From: Campylobacter vulpis | GTDB lineage: Bacteria > Campylobacterota > Campylobacteria > Campylobacterales > Campylobacteraceae | DNA: 64,000 nt | NCBI RefSeq assembly: GCF_014217995.1 | Contig: NZ_CP041617.1 | Location: forward strand, 1,116,001 to 1,180,000 | Reading direction: 5' to 3' | Shown here: in pieces, positions 1 through 8,150 of the stretch | Numbering within the stretch: position 1 is the first letter of the stretch | How the letters are laid out: every line of letters begins with the position of its first letter | Translations under genes and position numbers: made by a program | The notes under the pieces: model-generated | What the model saw: only the letters and a program-made list of their open reading frames with translations | Told to the model about the DNA's origin: nothing | The model's database searches: none

Positions 1-335
1 TTCTCCACCCCACTTAAAGAAAGAATATAAATGTCATTGAGCTTAATTTTATATTTTTTATCTACAAATTTACTTAAGGTTTTTTTAAAATTATTTTTAC
101 CTAGCTCCGTAAAAATATCCTCATAAAAAAAGCCTGAAATCACAGTATTTACACTATCAGTAAGCTTTTTTTCATTGTGCTTAAGATTTTTACCCTCAAA
201 TTCTAAAGAAATTTCAATCTTTTTCAGCACATTTACTCCGCTTTTTGAGTAAAGTTCCGTCCTTAATTTCTCAAGTTCTACTACTTCGGCACTTAAAAAT
301 AAAGGTAAAATTAAACTTAATATTATTTTTTTCAT
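1..335 (-). CDS. Small secreted protein of unknown function (partial, C-terminus outside window)
   Basis: The reading frame begins with ATG at 335 on the minus strand and runs off the left edge. The first ~16 residues (MKKIILSLILPLFLSA) look like a Sec signal peptide with cleavage after the Ala. The rest is lysine-rich, with alternating beta-like stretches (KKIEISLEFEGK) and a hydrophobic strand at the visible end (DIYILSLSG). The gene follows the helicase gene in the same direction with only 13 bp between them, so the two are probably co-transcribed. From memory, C. jejuni also has a small periplasmic protein beside this helicase. The pattern vaguely recalls FliL-type periplasmic domains, but no motif settles that and I do not assign a function. 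Confidence 0.75.
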   Translation of the reverse strand, partial: MKKIILSLILPLFLSAEVVELEKLRTELYSKSGVNVLKKIEISLEFEGKNLKHNEKKLTDSVNTVISGFFYEDIFTELGKNNFKKTLSKFVDKKYKIKLNDIYILSLSGVE

Positions 336-348
336 CACAAATCCTTAT

Positions 349-1671
349 TTACAATTCCAAATCGATAAAATCGTTTTCTTTATAAAAACGACTTACATTT
401 TCATCAAATTTTAACGCTTTTTCAAAATAAGTTCTAAAATCCCAATTTTTAGAATACAAAATTTTAAGATTTTGCGGATTAGTCGCTCTTGAAAGTGCTA
501 CATAAAGCTGTCCATTTTCAAAAATATGATCAATATCACACACAAGCTTTTCTATACTCATTCCTTGTGATTTGTGAATAGTAATCGCATAGGCTAATTT
601 TATAGGATACTGCACCACACTTGCTCTAATATTTAAATCAAGCCCATCGCCCTCCTCCTTAAACTCGCTAAGCTCGAAAGTGTAAGGCTCTAAAAGGATC
701 ATTTGTCCGTTATTTTTCATAATCTGCAAAAGCACCCCTCTCTCATCTTCTATAATGTCCTCAATCACTCCTTGCTCACCATTATAATAATTTTGCTCAA
801 AATGATTCATACAAAAAATAATTCTAGCCCCCACCTTTACCTTAAGCTCCTCCAAAATCCCAAGCCCACTTGCCCAAGCCTTAAACTGATGCTCACTTAA
901 ACTTTCATCTTTCTTTTCAAATTTAGCCTTGAAATTTAACAAAGGAGCGTTGATTTTGGCTAGTTTCTCCTCATTAATAGCATTTGCCCTTTTATTAATC
1001 CCGCAAAGCAGGGTAAAACTATCATCTAAATCTTTTAAATCCTGTGTTTTAATGAGAAATTCTTTAAAATAATCTAGCGTTTGTTCCCTTAAATAACCCT
1101 CACGCAAAAGGGATAAATGCTCGTAAAATGCAGCATTATTCGTTCTTTTTGGCACAGAAAGTTTGACATTTTTAAGTCTTAATTCCTCCCAAAAAAGTGA
1201 AGCAAAAGCGTAGTAAGTATTGACAAATAGGGAATTTTGCCTTTCCTTAACCACAGGGGGTAACTGAAAAAAATCTCCCACAAGCAAAATTTTCCCAGAA
1301 AAGCCCGAATTTTTAAGCCTTAACGCTACCATATCAAAAATAGTCGCACTTACCATAGAAATTTCATCAATGATGATTAAATCAAGCTTAGAAAGCACTT
1401 TTTCCAGCTTGTTTAATTTATTCTTTTGCAATCTATCATAATTTTTCAAATCCTCAAAATTTTCTATTCGCCCTAAACAAAAAAAGCTATGTAGAGTAAC
1501 TCCACCAACATTAAAAGCACTCAAAGCACTAGAGCCTAAAGCCACGAGCTTTTTATTTTGTTTTCTATAAGAAAATTTGAGCTGATTCGTTAAAAAACTC
1601 TTGCCAACACCCGCTCCACCACTTAAAAAAACATTACGATCTTGCAAAATTTTTTCTAATTTATCAAGCAT
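349..1671 (-). CDS. PIF1/RecD2-like superfamily 1 helicase
   Basis: A 440-residue ATP-dependent helicase. Walker A is GGAGVGKS at residues 18-25 and Walker B is IIIDEIS with DE at 102-103. The SF1 C-terminal signatures AITIHKSQGMS and YVALSRA (motifs V and VI) lie near the end. The arrangement matches the PIF1/Dda/RecD2 group of 5'-3' helicases that act on replication or recombination intermediates; the substrate cannot be read from sequence. The ATG at 1671 is preceded by AAGGAA. The gene diverges from the NlpC/P60 lipoprotein gene across a 49-bp gap that holds a palindromic -10 element. Confidence 0.88.
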   Translation of the reverse strand: MLDKLEKILQDRNVFLSGGAGVGKSFLTNQLKFSYRKQNKKLVALGSSALSAFNVGGVTLHSFFCLGRIENFEDLKNYDRLQKNKLNKLEKVLSKLDLIIIDEISMVSATIFDMVALRLKNSGFSGKILLVGDFFQLPPVVKERQNSLFVNTYYAFASLFWEELRLKNVKLSVPKRTNNAAFYEHLSLLREGYLREQTLDYFKEFLIKTQDLKDLDDSFTLLCGINKRANAINEEKLAKINAPLLNFKAKFEKKDESLSEHQFKAWASGLGILEELKVKVGARIIFCMNHFEQNYYNGEQGVIEDIIEDERGVLLQIMKNNGQMILLEPYTFELSEFKEEGDGLDLNIRASVVQYPIKLAYAITIHKSQGMSIEKLVCDIDHIFENGQLYVALSRATNPQNLKILYSKNWDFRTYFEKALKFDENVSRFYKENDFIDLEL

Positions 1672-1686
1672 TATATTTCCTTAAAG

Positions 1687-1696
1687 TATAATTATA
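1687..1696. promoter_or_regulatory. Palindromic divergent -10 element
   Basis: TATAATTATA is a perfect palindrome holding a TATAAT hexamer on each strand (1687-1692 plus, 1691-1696 minus). It sits between the divergent helicase (ATG 1671) and lipoprotein (ATG 1721) genes at suitable distances for both. That two RNA polymerases compete for this site is inference. Confidence 0.5.
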
Positions 1697-1720
1697 GCCA
1701 TTTTTTGTAAAAGGTTTATT

Positions 1721-3058
1721 ATGCGTTATATTTTGTGTTTTGTAGCTTTTTTATTTATGGCTTGCTCCACCCACAAAGCCCCTCAAAAAAGTTTAGAAAA
1801 ACCCATTTTACAAACAACAAATTCTTTTTATGCCAACTTAGAATTTGAGCAAAATTTAAGTATGCTTCCCACCCTAAATAGCACCATAAAAACTAATCCA
1901 CACAAATACAAAGCATCGTTTTTCGCCCCTTGGCATAGCAATTTTAAACAATTTAAAAAGGTGAATTTATTTTGGTCTTTTAGCGGATATAAAAGCGGAA
2001 ATTATTATTTTTTCAATAAACAAAAAATCCCCCTTTCGTGGTTCAACACTCAAATCAAAAATGCCAACACAAAAGCACTTAATTCACTCAATCAAAAAGC
2101 CCTAGTCGTGCAAAATAGCATTTTAAAAAATTTCCCCACTCAAAAAGCGATTTTGAAAAATCCTTTTTTACAAGGGGAGGGAATTCCCTTTGATTATGCA
2201 AGCGATTCTGTTTTAAATGCTGGAAGTGCCGTTTTGATCTCGCATTTGAGTTTAGATAAACGCTATGCTTTTGTGATGAGTGAAAGTGGCTTTGGCTTTG
2301 TGGAGAGAAAAAATTTAGAACTTTTTGATGATAAAAGAACAAAAATTTATGAGAGCCTTAATTTCATCACCCCACTTAAAGAAAAAATGCCCATTTTAGA
2401 TGAAAGGGGGCAATTCTTTTTTGAAACACGCATAGGCGCACTTTATCCCTATTATAAGCAAGATAAAAATTATTATTATGGAAAAATAGGTGCTAGAAAA
2501 TACAAAATTTCCAAAAAAATCGCTTCTTCTTTTCCATTAAAATTTGATGATACGCATTTAAAACACCAAATTTCACAGCTTTTAACGCGTCCTTATGGTT
2601 GGGGTGGATATGATTTTGAAAGGGATTGTTCTTTATTTTTAAGAGATATTTTTGCACCCTTTGGACTTTATCTCCCACGCAATTCTTTAGCACAAAACAA
2701 AAGCTTTAAAAATTTCGATATTAGCTTTTTAAATAATGAAGAAAAAAAGGAGCTTTTAAAACGCTTCGCAAAACCTTACGCCACGCTACTTTATATGAAA
2801 GGGCATATTATGCTTTATGCAGGAGAGCTTGATGATAAAAGCGTAGCGTTGCATAGCATTTGGGGTTTGCGTTTAGATGAAAAGCAAAGGCTTTTAATAG
2901 GACAAAGCGTCTTCACAAGTCTAGAAATAGGCAAAAATCAAATTCCAAAAGAAAATTTACTCCTTAGCAAACTCTCTCATCTTAGCTTTTTAGAACTTAA
3001 CGACTATGAAGTTTTGGAGCTTAGCAGCTATCTTTCTAAGCTAAAGCCTCCTTTGTGA
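1721..3058 (+). CDS. SH3-like / NlpC-P60 (C40) cell-wall hydrolase lipoprotein
   Basis: A 445-residue predicted lipoprotein. A short hydrophobic N-terminus ends in the lipobox-like FMAC with C15 as the lipidation site. The middle (~150-270) looks like bacterial SH3 wall-binding modules (for example SESGFGFVERKNLELFDD). The C-terminus is NlpC/P60-like: RPYGWGGYDFERDCS places the nucleophile at C303, GHIMLYAG gives H362, and a further His is H378 in ALHSIWG. Family members cut peptide stems of peptidoglycan, usually D-Glu-mDAP or mDAP-crosslink bonds, so a role in wall remodelling at the periplasmic face is likely. The 3' end overlaps the convergent aminotransferase gene by 23 bp. Confidence 0.85.
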   Translation: MRYILCFVAFLFMACSTHKAPQKSLEKPILQTTNSFYANLEFEQNLSMLPTLNSTIKTNPHKYKASFFAPWHSNFKQFKKVNLFWSFSGYKSGNYYFFNKQKIPLSWFNTQIKNANTKALNSLNQKALVVQNSILKNFPTQKAILKNPFLQGEGIPFDYASDSVLNAGSAVLISHLSLDKRYAFVMSESGFGFVERKNLELFDDKRTKIYESLNFITPLKEKMPILDERGQFFFETRIGALYPYYKQDKNYYYGKIGARKYKISKKIASSFPLKFDDTHLKHQISQLLTRPYGWGGYDFERDCSLFLRDIFAPFGLYLPRNSLAQNKSFKNFDISFLNNEEKKELLKRFAKPYATLLYMKGHIMLYAGELDDKSVALHSIWGLRLDEKQRLLIGQSVFTSLEIGKNQIPKENLLLSKLSHLSFLELNDYEVLELSSYLSKLKPPL

Positions 3059-3896
3059 TTTTTTCGACATACTTGGCTCTAAGTTTTGGGACAAATTCGC
3101 CCACCTTCCCCCCATTTATAAGCTTTCCGTCTGCCTTTACTACGCTAAGAAGCAAAAGTGTGGCTGCTGAGATAAAGACCTCATCAGCCTCATAAACCTC
3201 CTGCATACTAAAGGCTCTTTGTTCGATTTTTAAGCCAAGATCGTGTGCAAATTTAAGGATATTTAATCTTCTAATACCCGGCAAAATCGCATTGGAAAAA
3301 GGCTTAGTGATGAGAGTTTGATTTTTAATAATAAAAGCAGAAGCACTTGAAGCTTCATTGACTTTGCCATCCTCTATCATAAAAGCCTCAAATGCCCCAG
3401 CCTCAATAGCTTGCTCCTTAGCATAGCACTGTGCTAAAAGAGAGATAGACTTTATATCACGCCTCCTCCAACGCAAATCAGGCACACTAATCACACTCAC
3501 TCCCTCTTCAAATTCATTTTTCAAAACACTACATTCAAAAACAAAAGCCATAACAGTAGGCTTAAGACTTTTTACAAAGCCAAATTCCCTAGACGCCACA
3601 CCCCTAGTTATCTGCATATAAACTCCACCCTCTTTAAGCGAATTTTTAGCAATAAGTTCCTTTAAAATGTCTTCAAATTCCTCTCTTGCATAAGGCAAAC
3701 TAAGCTTAATTGCCCCTAAACTTCTCTCAAATCTATGCCAAAATTCCTCCTTATCGACCATTTTAGAAAAGACAACGGGCACAACCTCATAAATCCCATC
3801 ACCAAAAATAAAGCCTCTATCAAAAATGCTAACTTTCGCCTTATCTTTTTGTAAAAATTCTCCATTTAAAAAAACTATCTCTTTTTCTTGCATCAT
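3036..3896 (-). CDS. Class IV PLP aminotransferase (D-amino-acid transaminase / branched-chain type)
   Basis: A 286-residue fold-type IV aminotransferase. The N-terminal signature VSIFDRGFIFGDGIYEVV and the region FEAFMIEDGKVNEASSAS are characteristic of the family. The likely PLP lysine lies in the RRRDIKSISLLAQ segment around residue 145. The FDRGF-x-FGDGIYE form is closer to D-amino-acid transaminases than to IlvE, but aminodeoxychorismate lyase or a branched-chain enzyme cannot be excluded. Two ATG codons (3896 and 3893) follow an AAGG element. A minus-strand TATAAT lies at 3917-3922. The gene is monocistronic and converges on the lipoprotein gene. Confidence 0.82.
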   Translation of the reverse strand: MMQEKEIVFLNGEFLQKDKAKVSIFDRGFIFGDGIYEVVPVVFSKMVDKEEFWHRFERSLGAIKLSLPYAREEFEDILKELIAKNSLKEGGVYMQITRGVASREFGFVKSLKPTVMAFVFECSVLKNEFEEGVSVISVPDLRWRRRDIKSISLLAQCYAKEQAIEAGAFEAFMIEDGKVNEASSASAFIIKNQTLITKPFSNAILPGIRRLNILKFAHDLGLKIEQRAFSMQEVYEADEVFISAATLLLLSVVKADGKLINGGKVGEFVPKLRAKYVEKITKEALA

Positions 3897-3916
3897 TTCA
3901 AAGCCTTTTTTGATAA

Positions 3917-3922
3917 ATTATA
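3917..3922 (-). promoter_or_regulatory. -10 element for the class IV aminotransferase gene
   Basis: On the minus strand the sequence reads GAGTATAATTTATC, giving a perfect TATAAT about 20 bp upstream of the ATG at 3896. No -35 hexamer is evident, which is usual for the Campylobacter housekeeping sigma factor. Confidence 0.5.
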
Positions 3923-3972
3923 CTCCAAATTTATGCTAAAATACGCCAAATTTAAATCAAAAAGAAGTGAAA

Positions 3973-4470
3973 ATGAAAAAATTTAAAGATTTTACTCTCA
4001 ATTTTCTTTTTAAAATTTCCAAACACCCTGTGCTTTTGAGAGATTTGCTAGAAGCAAATGTTTTATTTAATGAAGGTATGCTCATAGATCCTGCTAAACT
4101 CAATTTTAAAATTAAATCATTTAATGCCTATCTTTATTATGGGGTTTTATGTCTTGTAATTTTATTACCCCTACTTGTAATAACACACTATTTTTTCACA
4201 CTTTTAGACTTTCACATTAGCATTATTAGTGCGGTTTTAGTAACGGCTTTTGTCTTTATTGGCTTTGACCTTTTTAAACTTTACATAAGAAAAATTATGT
4301 CAAAAAAACTTATTTTAAAAGCGTGGCAAAATCACTTCCCCTGTTTTGCCTATGAAAAATATTCCAAAATCGTAGAAGAAATTTATAAACAAGCCCTAGA
4401 AGAAGAGGTTCCTAGAAACGCCCTTGAGCAATATGTGCTTGAAAAAATCGTCCATTATCATTCCAAATAA
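3973..4470 (+). CDS. Two-TM membrane protein of unknown function
   Basis: A 165-residue protein not recognised by family. Two hydrophobic segments lie next to each other (YLYYGVLCLVILLPLLVITH and ISIISAVLVTAFVFIGF), flanked by charged ends, so it is probably an inner-membrane protein. A GTG at 3967 is in frame, but ATG 3973 is better placed behind AAAAGAAG. A TGCTAAAAT -10-like element is at 3935-3942. The 3' end overlaps the convergent FtsL-like gene by 13 bp. Confidence 0.75.
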   Translation: MKKFKDFTLNFLFKISKHPVLLRDLLEANVLFNEGMLIDPAKLNFKIKSFNAYLYYGVLCLVILLPLLVITHYFFTLLDFHISIISAVLVTAFVFIGFDLFKLYIRKIMSKKLILKAWQNHFPCFAYEKYSKIVEEIYKQALEEEVPRNALEQYVLEKIVHYHSK

Positions 4471-5348
4471 TCTAAAATTTGATTTTGAAAACGCCGATTT
4501 TCCAAGCGTCTTTTCAGCTCTTTATTTTCCTCATTTAACACACTTTCTTCTGCTTTTAGTGTAGCAATTTCTCTGCTTAAATAATAAATTTGATTACGGA
4601 TATAAATTTGCGGAACAAATAAAAATAAAGCAAAGCTTAAAAGCAAACTCGCAAAAAGCAGGTGATTTGCATTTAAATTTCTCTCCTCTTTTGTAACCTT
4701 ACTAAAGCCCTCAAGCAAGGTATCTTTAGCCTCTATAGTTTCGCTTTGTAACTCTTTTAAAGGCTCTATTTGTGGCTGAAGAGTTTTAATATCTAAAGGT
4801 TTTTTTTCTTCTTCAATTTCTGGTTTTTTGGAAAGCTTTTCTTGTTTAAGTGGTGTTTTTGGCAGCTGAGTTTTTTTATCTTTAAAAGAAGAATTTTGAC
4901 TTAAATTTAAAACGGGAGTTTTTATAGTGCTATTTTGCCCTAAAGGCTCCTTTTTAAGTCCTTTCTCTACTTTTTTAAATTTTTTAAAATTAAAGATAAA
5001 ACTTTTCCTTTTTTCGAGCTTTTCCTTTTTAACTTCATTTTTTTGCTTATTTTTTCTTTTAAAACGAACAAAAAAACGAGAGCTTAAAGGCTGCTTTTCC
5101 TCCAACTTTACATTAATTAAGTCTTCCTTAAGATAGATATTTGATTTTTTCGATGAATTTGGCTCAAACAATTCATCATCAAGCAAATTTTGACGCTTAT
5201 TCTTCACACGCCTTCTTAAAATATCATCACTAGAAATTTCTTTCTTAAGCTCTTCGTCCATAGGAATTCCCCGAGTCATAGCCCGTGAATATTTAAGCAT
5301 TTTTTGGCGTATATTTTGCTTTTCTTTTAAAAAATCTTCTTCTAACAT
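4458..5348 (-). CDS. FtsL-like membrane protein with long basic cytoplasmic tail
   Basis: A 296-residue bitopic protein. Residues 1-~228 are hydrophilic and rich in K, E and Q. A single transmembrane segment follows (LLFASLLLSFALFLFVPQIY, ~230-249), and the last ~47 residues form a heptad-rich helix (REIATLKAEESVLNEENKEL). A short tail, one TM helix and a periplasmic leucine zipper define FtsL, and the gene directly downstream of rsmH (6 bp) is where ftsL sits in dcw clusters. Assignment as the divisome FtsL is inference from topology and position; the ~230-residue tail is far longer than in typical FtsL (~100-120 residues in total). Confidence 0.7.
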   Translation of the reverse strand: MLEEDFLKEKQNIRQKMLKYSRAMTRGIPMDEELKKEISSDDILRRRVKNKRQNLLDDELFEPNSSKKSNIYLKEDLINVKLEEKQPLSSRFFVRFKRKNKQKNEVKKEKLEKRKSFIFNFKKFKKVEKGLKKEPLGQNSTIKTPVLNLSQNSSFKDKKTQLPKTPLKQEKLSKKPEIEEEKKPLDIKTLQPQIEPLKELQSETIEAKDTLLEGFSKVTKEERNLNANHLLFASLLLSFALFLFVPQIYIRNQIYYLSREIATLKAEESVLNEENKELKRRLENRRFQNQILDYLE

Positions 5349-5354
5349 TCCAAC

Positions 5355-6269
5355 TCACTTAAAATAAAAAGCTCGCATTTTTGCACAAGATGAACGCGGA
5401 TTAACTTTTATCTCCTCTTGGCTCGGCGTTAAGGGTTTTTTATTTAAAATTGCACCCAAATTATGATTTGCCCCGCACTCGCAACGAAGCGCCCTTTCAT
5501 CACAAATGCAAGCTTTAGCCCATTTTTTAAAATAATTTTTTACTATCCTATCTTCTAAAGAATGAAAGCAAATTATAGCTAAAATGCAGTCTTTTAGGTG
5601 TGCTTTTTCAAGTTTTTGCAAAAAAAGCTCCAAAACCTCAAGCTCTTTATTAACCTCTATTCTTAAAGCTTGAAAGGCTAAAATAGCTTGTGATATTTTG
5701 CGATTTTTCAGCCTTGTATCGCCTAAAATTTCACAAAGCTCTTTAGCACTTGCAATTTGCTTTCTTGCCCTAGCTCTAATAATTTTCTCCGCTAAAAAAT
5801 CTCCATTTTTTAACTCTCCATAAATTTTAAAAATATTTGCAAGTTTTTCTTTCGAGTAGTTATTAATCACATCAAAAGCACTTAAAGGCTGATTTTTATC
5901 CATTCTCATATCTAAAAAATTTGAACGCAATGAAAAGCCTCTTTCATCTTTATCTAAATGCAAAGAAGAAACGCCTATATCCGCTAAAATTCCTCTTAAA
6001 TTTCTCAAATCAATCTGCTCTAAAATTTGCGAAAAATTTGAGTGATACAACTTTATTCTCGTGTCAAATTCTCTCAAACGCTCTTTAGAAAATTTTAATG
6101 CCTCCTCATCTTGATCACAAGCGATTAAATGTAAATTAGGATGCATTTTAAGCAAATTTTCACTATGACCACCATAACCCAAAGTGCAATCTAAAAAAAC
6201 CCCCTCATTGAGCTTTTCAAAAAGATGATTAACTTCTTTGGGTAAAACGGGAATATGTGGAATTTGCAA
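5355..6269 (-). CDS. rsmH: 16S rRNA (cytosine1402-N4)-methyltransferase RsmH (MraW)
   Basis: A 304-residue SAM-dependent methyltransferase. The N-terminal IPVLPKEV, SAM motif FLDCTLGYGGHS, LIACDQDEEAL, ILADIGVSS and CFHSLEDRIVK segments are diagnostic of RsmH, which modifies C1402 in the ribosomal P site. The start is TTG at 6269, chosen because AAGGA lies six bases upstream and the protein then begins in the family-typical way. The next gene downstream is the FtsL-like gene, recalling the mraW-ftsL order of dcw clusters. Confidence 0.95.
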   Translation of the reverse strand: MQIPHIPVLPKEVNHLFEKLNEGVFLDCTLGYGGHSENLLKMHPNLHLIACDQDEEALKFSKERLREFDTRIKLYHSNFSQILEQIDLRNLRGILADIGVSSLHLDKDERGFSLRSNFLDMRMDKNQPLSAFDVINNYSKEKLANIFKIYGELKNGDFLAEKIIRARARKQIASAKELCEILGDTRLKNRKISQAILAFQALRIEVNKELEVLELFLQKLEKAHLKDCILAIICFHSLEDRIVKNYFKKWAKACICDERALRCECGANHNLGAILNKKPLTPSQEEIKVNPRSSCAKMRAFYFK

Positions 6270-6634
6270 ATTTTATCCTTAAAGCTTTTTGCTCTAATTT
6301 TAATATTTTATCTAAAATAAAATATTAATTGCGGGCAAGAATTCAACAAAAAGCTAAAAGCTTTTTATTTATCTTTGGCTAGAAAAAATCTTTAGATATT
6401 TTATATCAGCAAGCTTTAATAAATTTGTTTATTAAGTTTTATGTCCCATAAAACAGACTGCAAACTTCATTTTACACTTGTATATTTTTACAAAAAAACA
6501 AATAATTTTCTTAAATTATACTCTAAATTAATTTTCAAAATTTAGTAAAAAATATCAAAATATTCTACAATTAAAGCCTATTTAAAACTTAACTTGATAA
6601 AATAAAAGCTTTAAAAAAAAATGAGAGGAAAAAT
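6270..6634. other. 365-bp intergenic region between rsmH and ppiD
   Basis: No open frame of note. It holds a perfect 10-bp AT-only inverted repeat (6301-6310 / 6318-6327, 7-nt loop) close upstream of rsmH and an 8-bp hairpin AAAAAGCT/AGCTTTTT with an AAA loop (6348-6366). On the minus strand a clear TATAAT within GAGTATAATTTAAG lies at 6515-6520. That promoter would give a leader of about 240 nt for rsmH, or a small RNA ending at the 6348-6366 hairpin. The ppiD ribosome-binding site GAGAGGA ends a few bases before 6635. Confidence 0.6.
6515..6520 (-). promoter_or_regulatory. Minus-strand -10 element upstream of rsmH
   Basis: TATAAT on the minus strand, about 245 bp from the rsmH TTG start. 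It may drive rsmH with a long leader or an independent short transcript. Confidence 0.4.
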
Positions 6635-8140
6635 ATGCTTACTTGGATGCAGCACCATAAAAAGTATTTAGTCGTAACGATATGGATTAGCGTTATTGCC
6701 TTTGTTGGGGCAGGTGTTGTGGGATGGGGAGCTTACGATTATAATCAAAATAGAAGCAGTTCTGTCGCCACTGTGGGTGATGAAAAAGTTTCTTTTGTGG
6801 AATTTAATTTAAGATATAATCAAATTTATGGCTATTATAATCAAATTAGCAATGGGGGCTTAAGTGAAGAAAATGCCGAAAAATTAGGACTTAAAGATCT
6901 TGCTCTAAATTCACTCATTGAAGATAAACTTTTACTTAATTTTGCAAAAAGCTTGGGGCTTTGGGCAAATGAAAATGAGGTTATACAAGAACTTTCTATG
7001 GCAGAAGAATTTCAAAATGCCAATGGAATTTTTGATAAAAATATTTATTATGCCATTTTAAAGCAAAATAATATACTTTCTAAAAATTATGAACAGATTT
7101 TAAGTGATAGAATTATTCTCAATAAGCTTAATAAAATTTTTGAACTACCTGCTAAGGAAAATGAATTGCAAATGTTGGCAGCAAGTTATTTTATGCAAGA
7201 TGCTTTAGAAATTGCCAAAATCACTTTTGATAAAAAAGACTTAGCAATCGATGAAAACGCTCTTAAAAAACTTTGGGAAGCACACAAAAACGACTTCAAA
7301 ACGCAAAAAAGTTACGAGCTTTCTAGCTATTTTATCGAAGCAAAAAAGTCAAATTTTTCCCAAGATGAACTTAGAACTTTTTATGAAAATGAAAATAATA
7401 AGTTTAAATACAAAGCTCAAGATGGCAAAATTTTAGACTTTGAACTAGCTAAAGAAATGCTTATAAAAGATCTTAGTCTTGAGAAAACAAAAAATTTAGC
7501 TAATGAAAAATTTGTTGCTCTAAGAAATCAAAAAGATAATTTTCAAAAAGATTTTAACATTAGCGAAGAAGATGGAAATTACCCTTTTGAGCTCTTAGCA
7601 AAGGCTAAAAATAAGGATATTTTAAAGCCTGTCATTTGGCAAGAATGCGAAAATAAAATTTGCAAAGATGGCTTTATGATTTTTCGTTTAAATCAAATAA
7701 ATCCTGTGCGTATTAAAAATTTCGAAGAGGCAAGAGCTGAAGTTTTGCCAATGTATTACAGCGAAGAAGCAAGAAAGGCTCTTGAAGAAAAAGCAGAAAG
7801 AGCTCTACCATCATTTAAAGGCGTGGAATTAGAGTTTGTCAATAGAAATTCTATCAAAGATGTTAAAAAAGTTGGTGATGAAATTTTGAATAGTGCAGAA
7901 TTTAGCTATTTTCTCTCGCAGGTTTTTAATACAGATCAAAATAGTTCTTATGTTCTAATCAATGATACAAAAGCTATACTTTATCGTATTAAAAAGCAAA
8001 AATTAAATCCAAACAAACAAGATTTTAATCAATATCAAACTATGCTAGAATCAAGCCTAAAAACTCTTAAAAGTAGTGAAATTAAACAAGAGCTTTTAGA
8101 AGAATTGAAAAAAACATATAAGATTAAAATTTATCACTAA
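6635..8140 (+). CDS. ppiD: PpiD-like membrane-anchored periplasmic chaperone
   Basis: A 501-residue protein with the PpiD/SurA-N layout: a short cytoplasmic start, one TM helix (~13-34, VVTIWISVIAFVGAGVVGWG) and a large periplasmic helical domain. The segment VATVGDEKVSFVEFNLRYNQ is the typical SurA_N_3 opening. No clear parvulin core is visible, so isomerase activity is doubtful and a chaperone role for outer-membrane or secreted proteins is more likely. DQNSS at residues 434-438 fits the Campylobacter Pgl N-glycosylation sequon (D/E-x-N-x-S/T). ftsA follows after 10 bp. Confidence 0.85.
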   Translation: MLTWMQHHKKYLVVTIWISVIAFVGAGVVGWGAYDYNQNRSSSVATVGDEKVSFVEFNLRYNQIYGYYNQISNGGLSEENAEKLGLKDLALNSLIEDKLLLNFAKSLGLWANENEVIQELSMAEEFQNANGIFDKNIYYAILKQNNILSKNYEQILSDRIILNKLNKIFELPAKENELQMLAASYFMQDALEIAKITFDKKDLAIDENALKKLWEAHKNDFKTQKSYELSSYFIEAKKSNFSQDELRTFYENENNKFKYKAQDGKILDFELAKEMLIKDLSLEKTKNLANEKFVALRNQKDNFQKDFNISEEDGNYPFELLAKAKNKDILKPVIWQECENKICKDGFMIFRLNQINPVRIKNFEEARAEVLPMYYSEEARKALEEKAERALPSFKGVELEFVNRNSIKDVKKVGDEILNSAEFSYFLSQVFNTDQNSSYVLINDTKAILYRIKKQKLNPNKQDFNQYQTMLESSLKTLKSSEIKQELLEELKKTYKIKIYH

Positions 8141-8150
8141 AGGGAAAATT

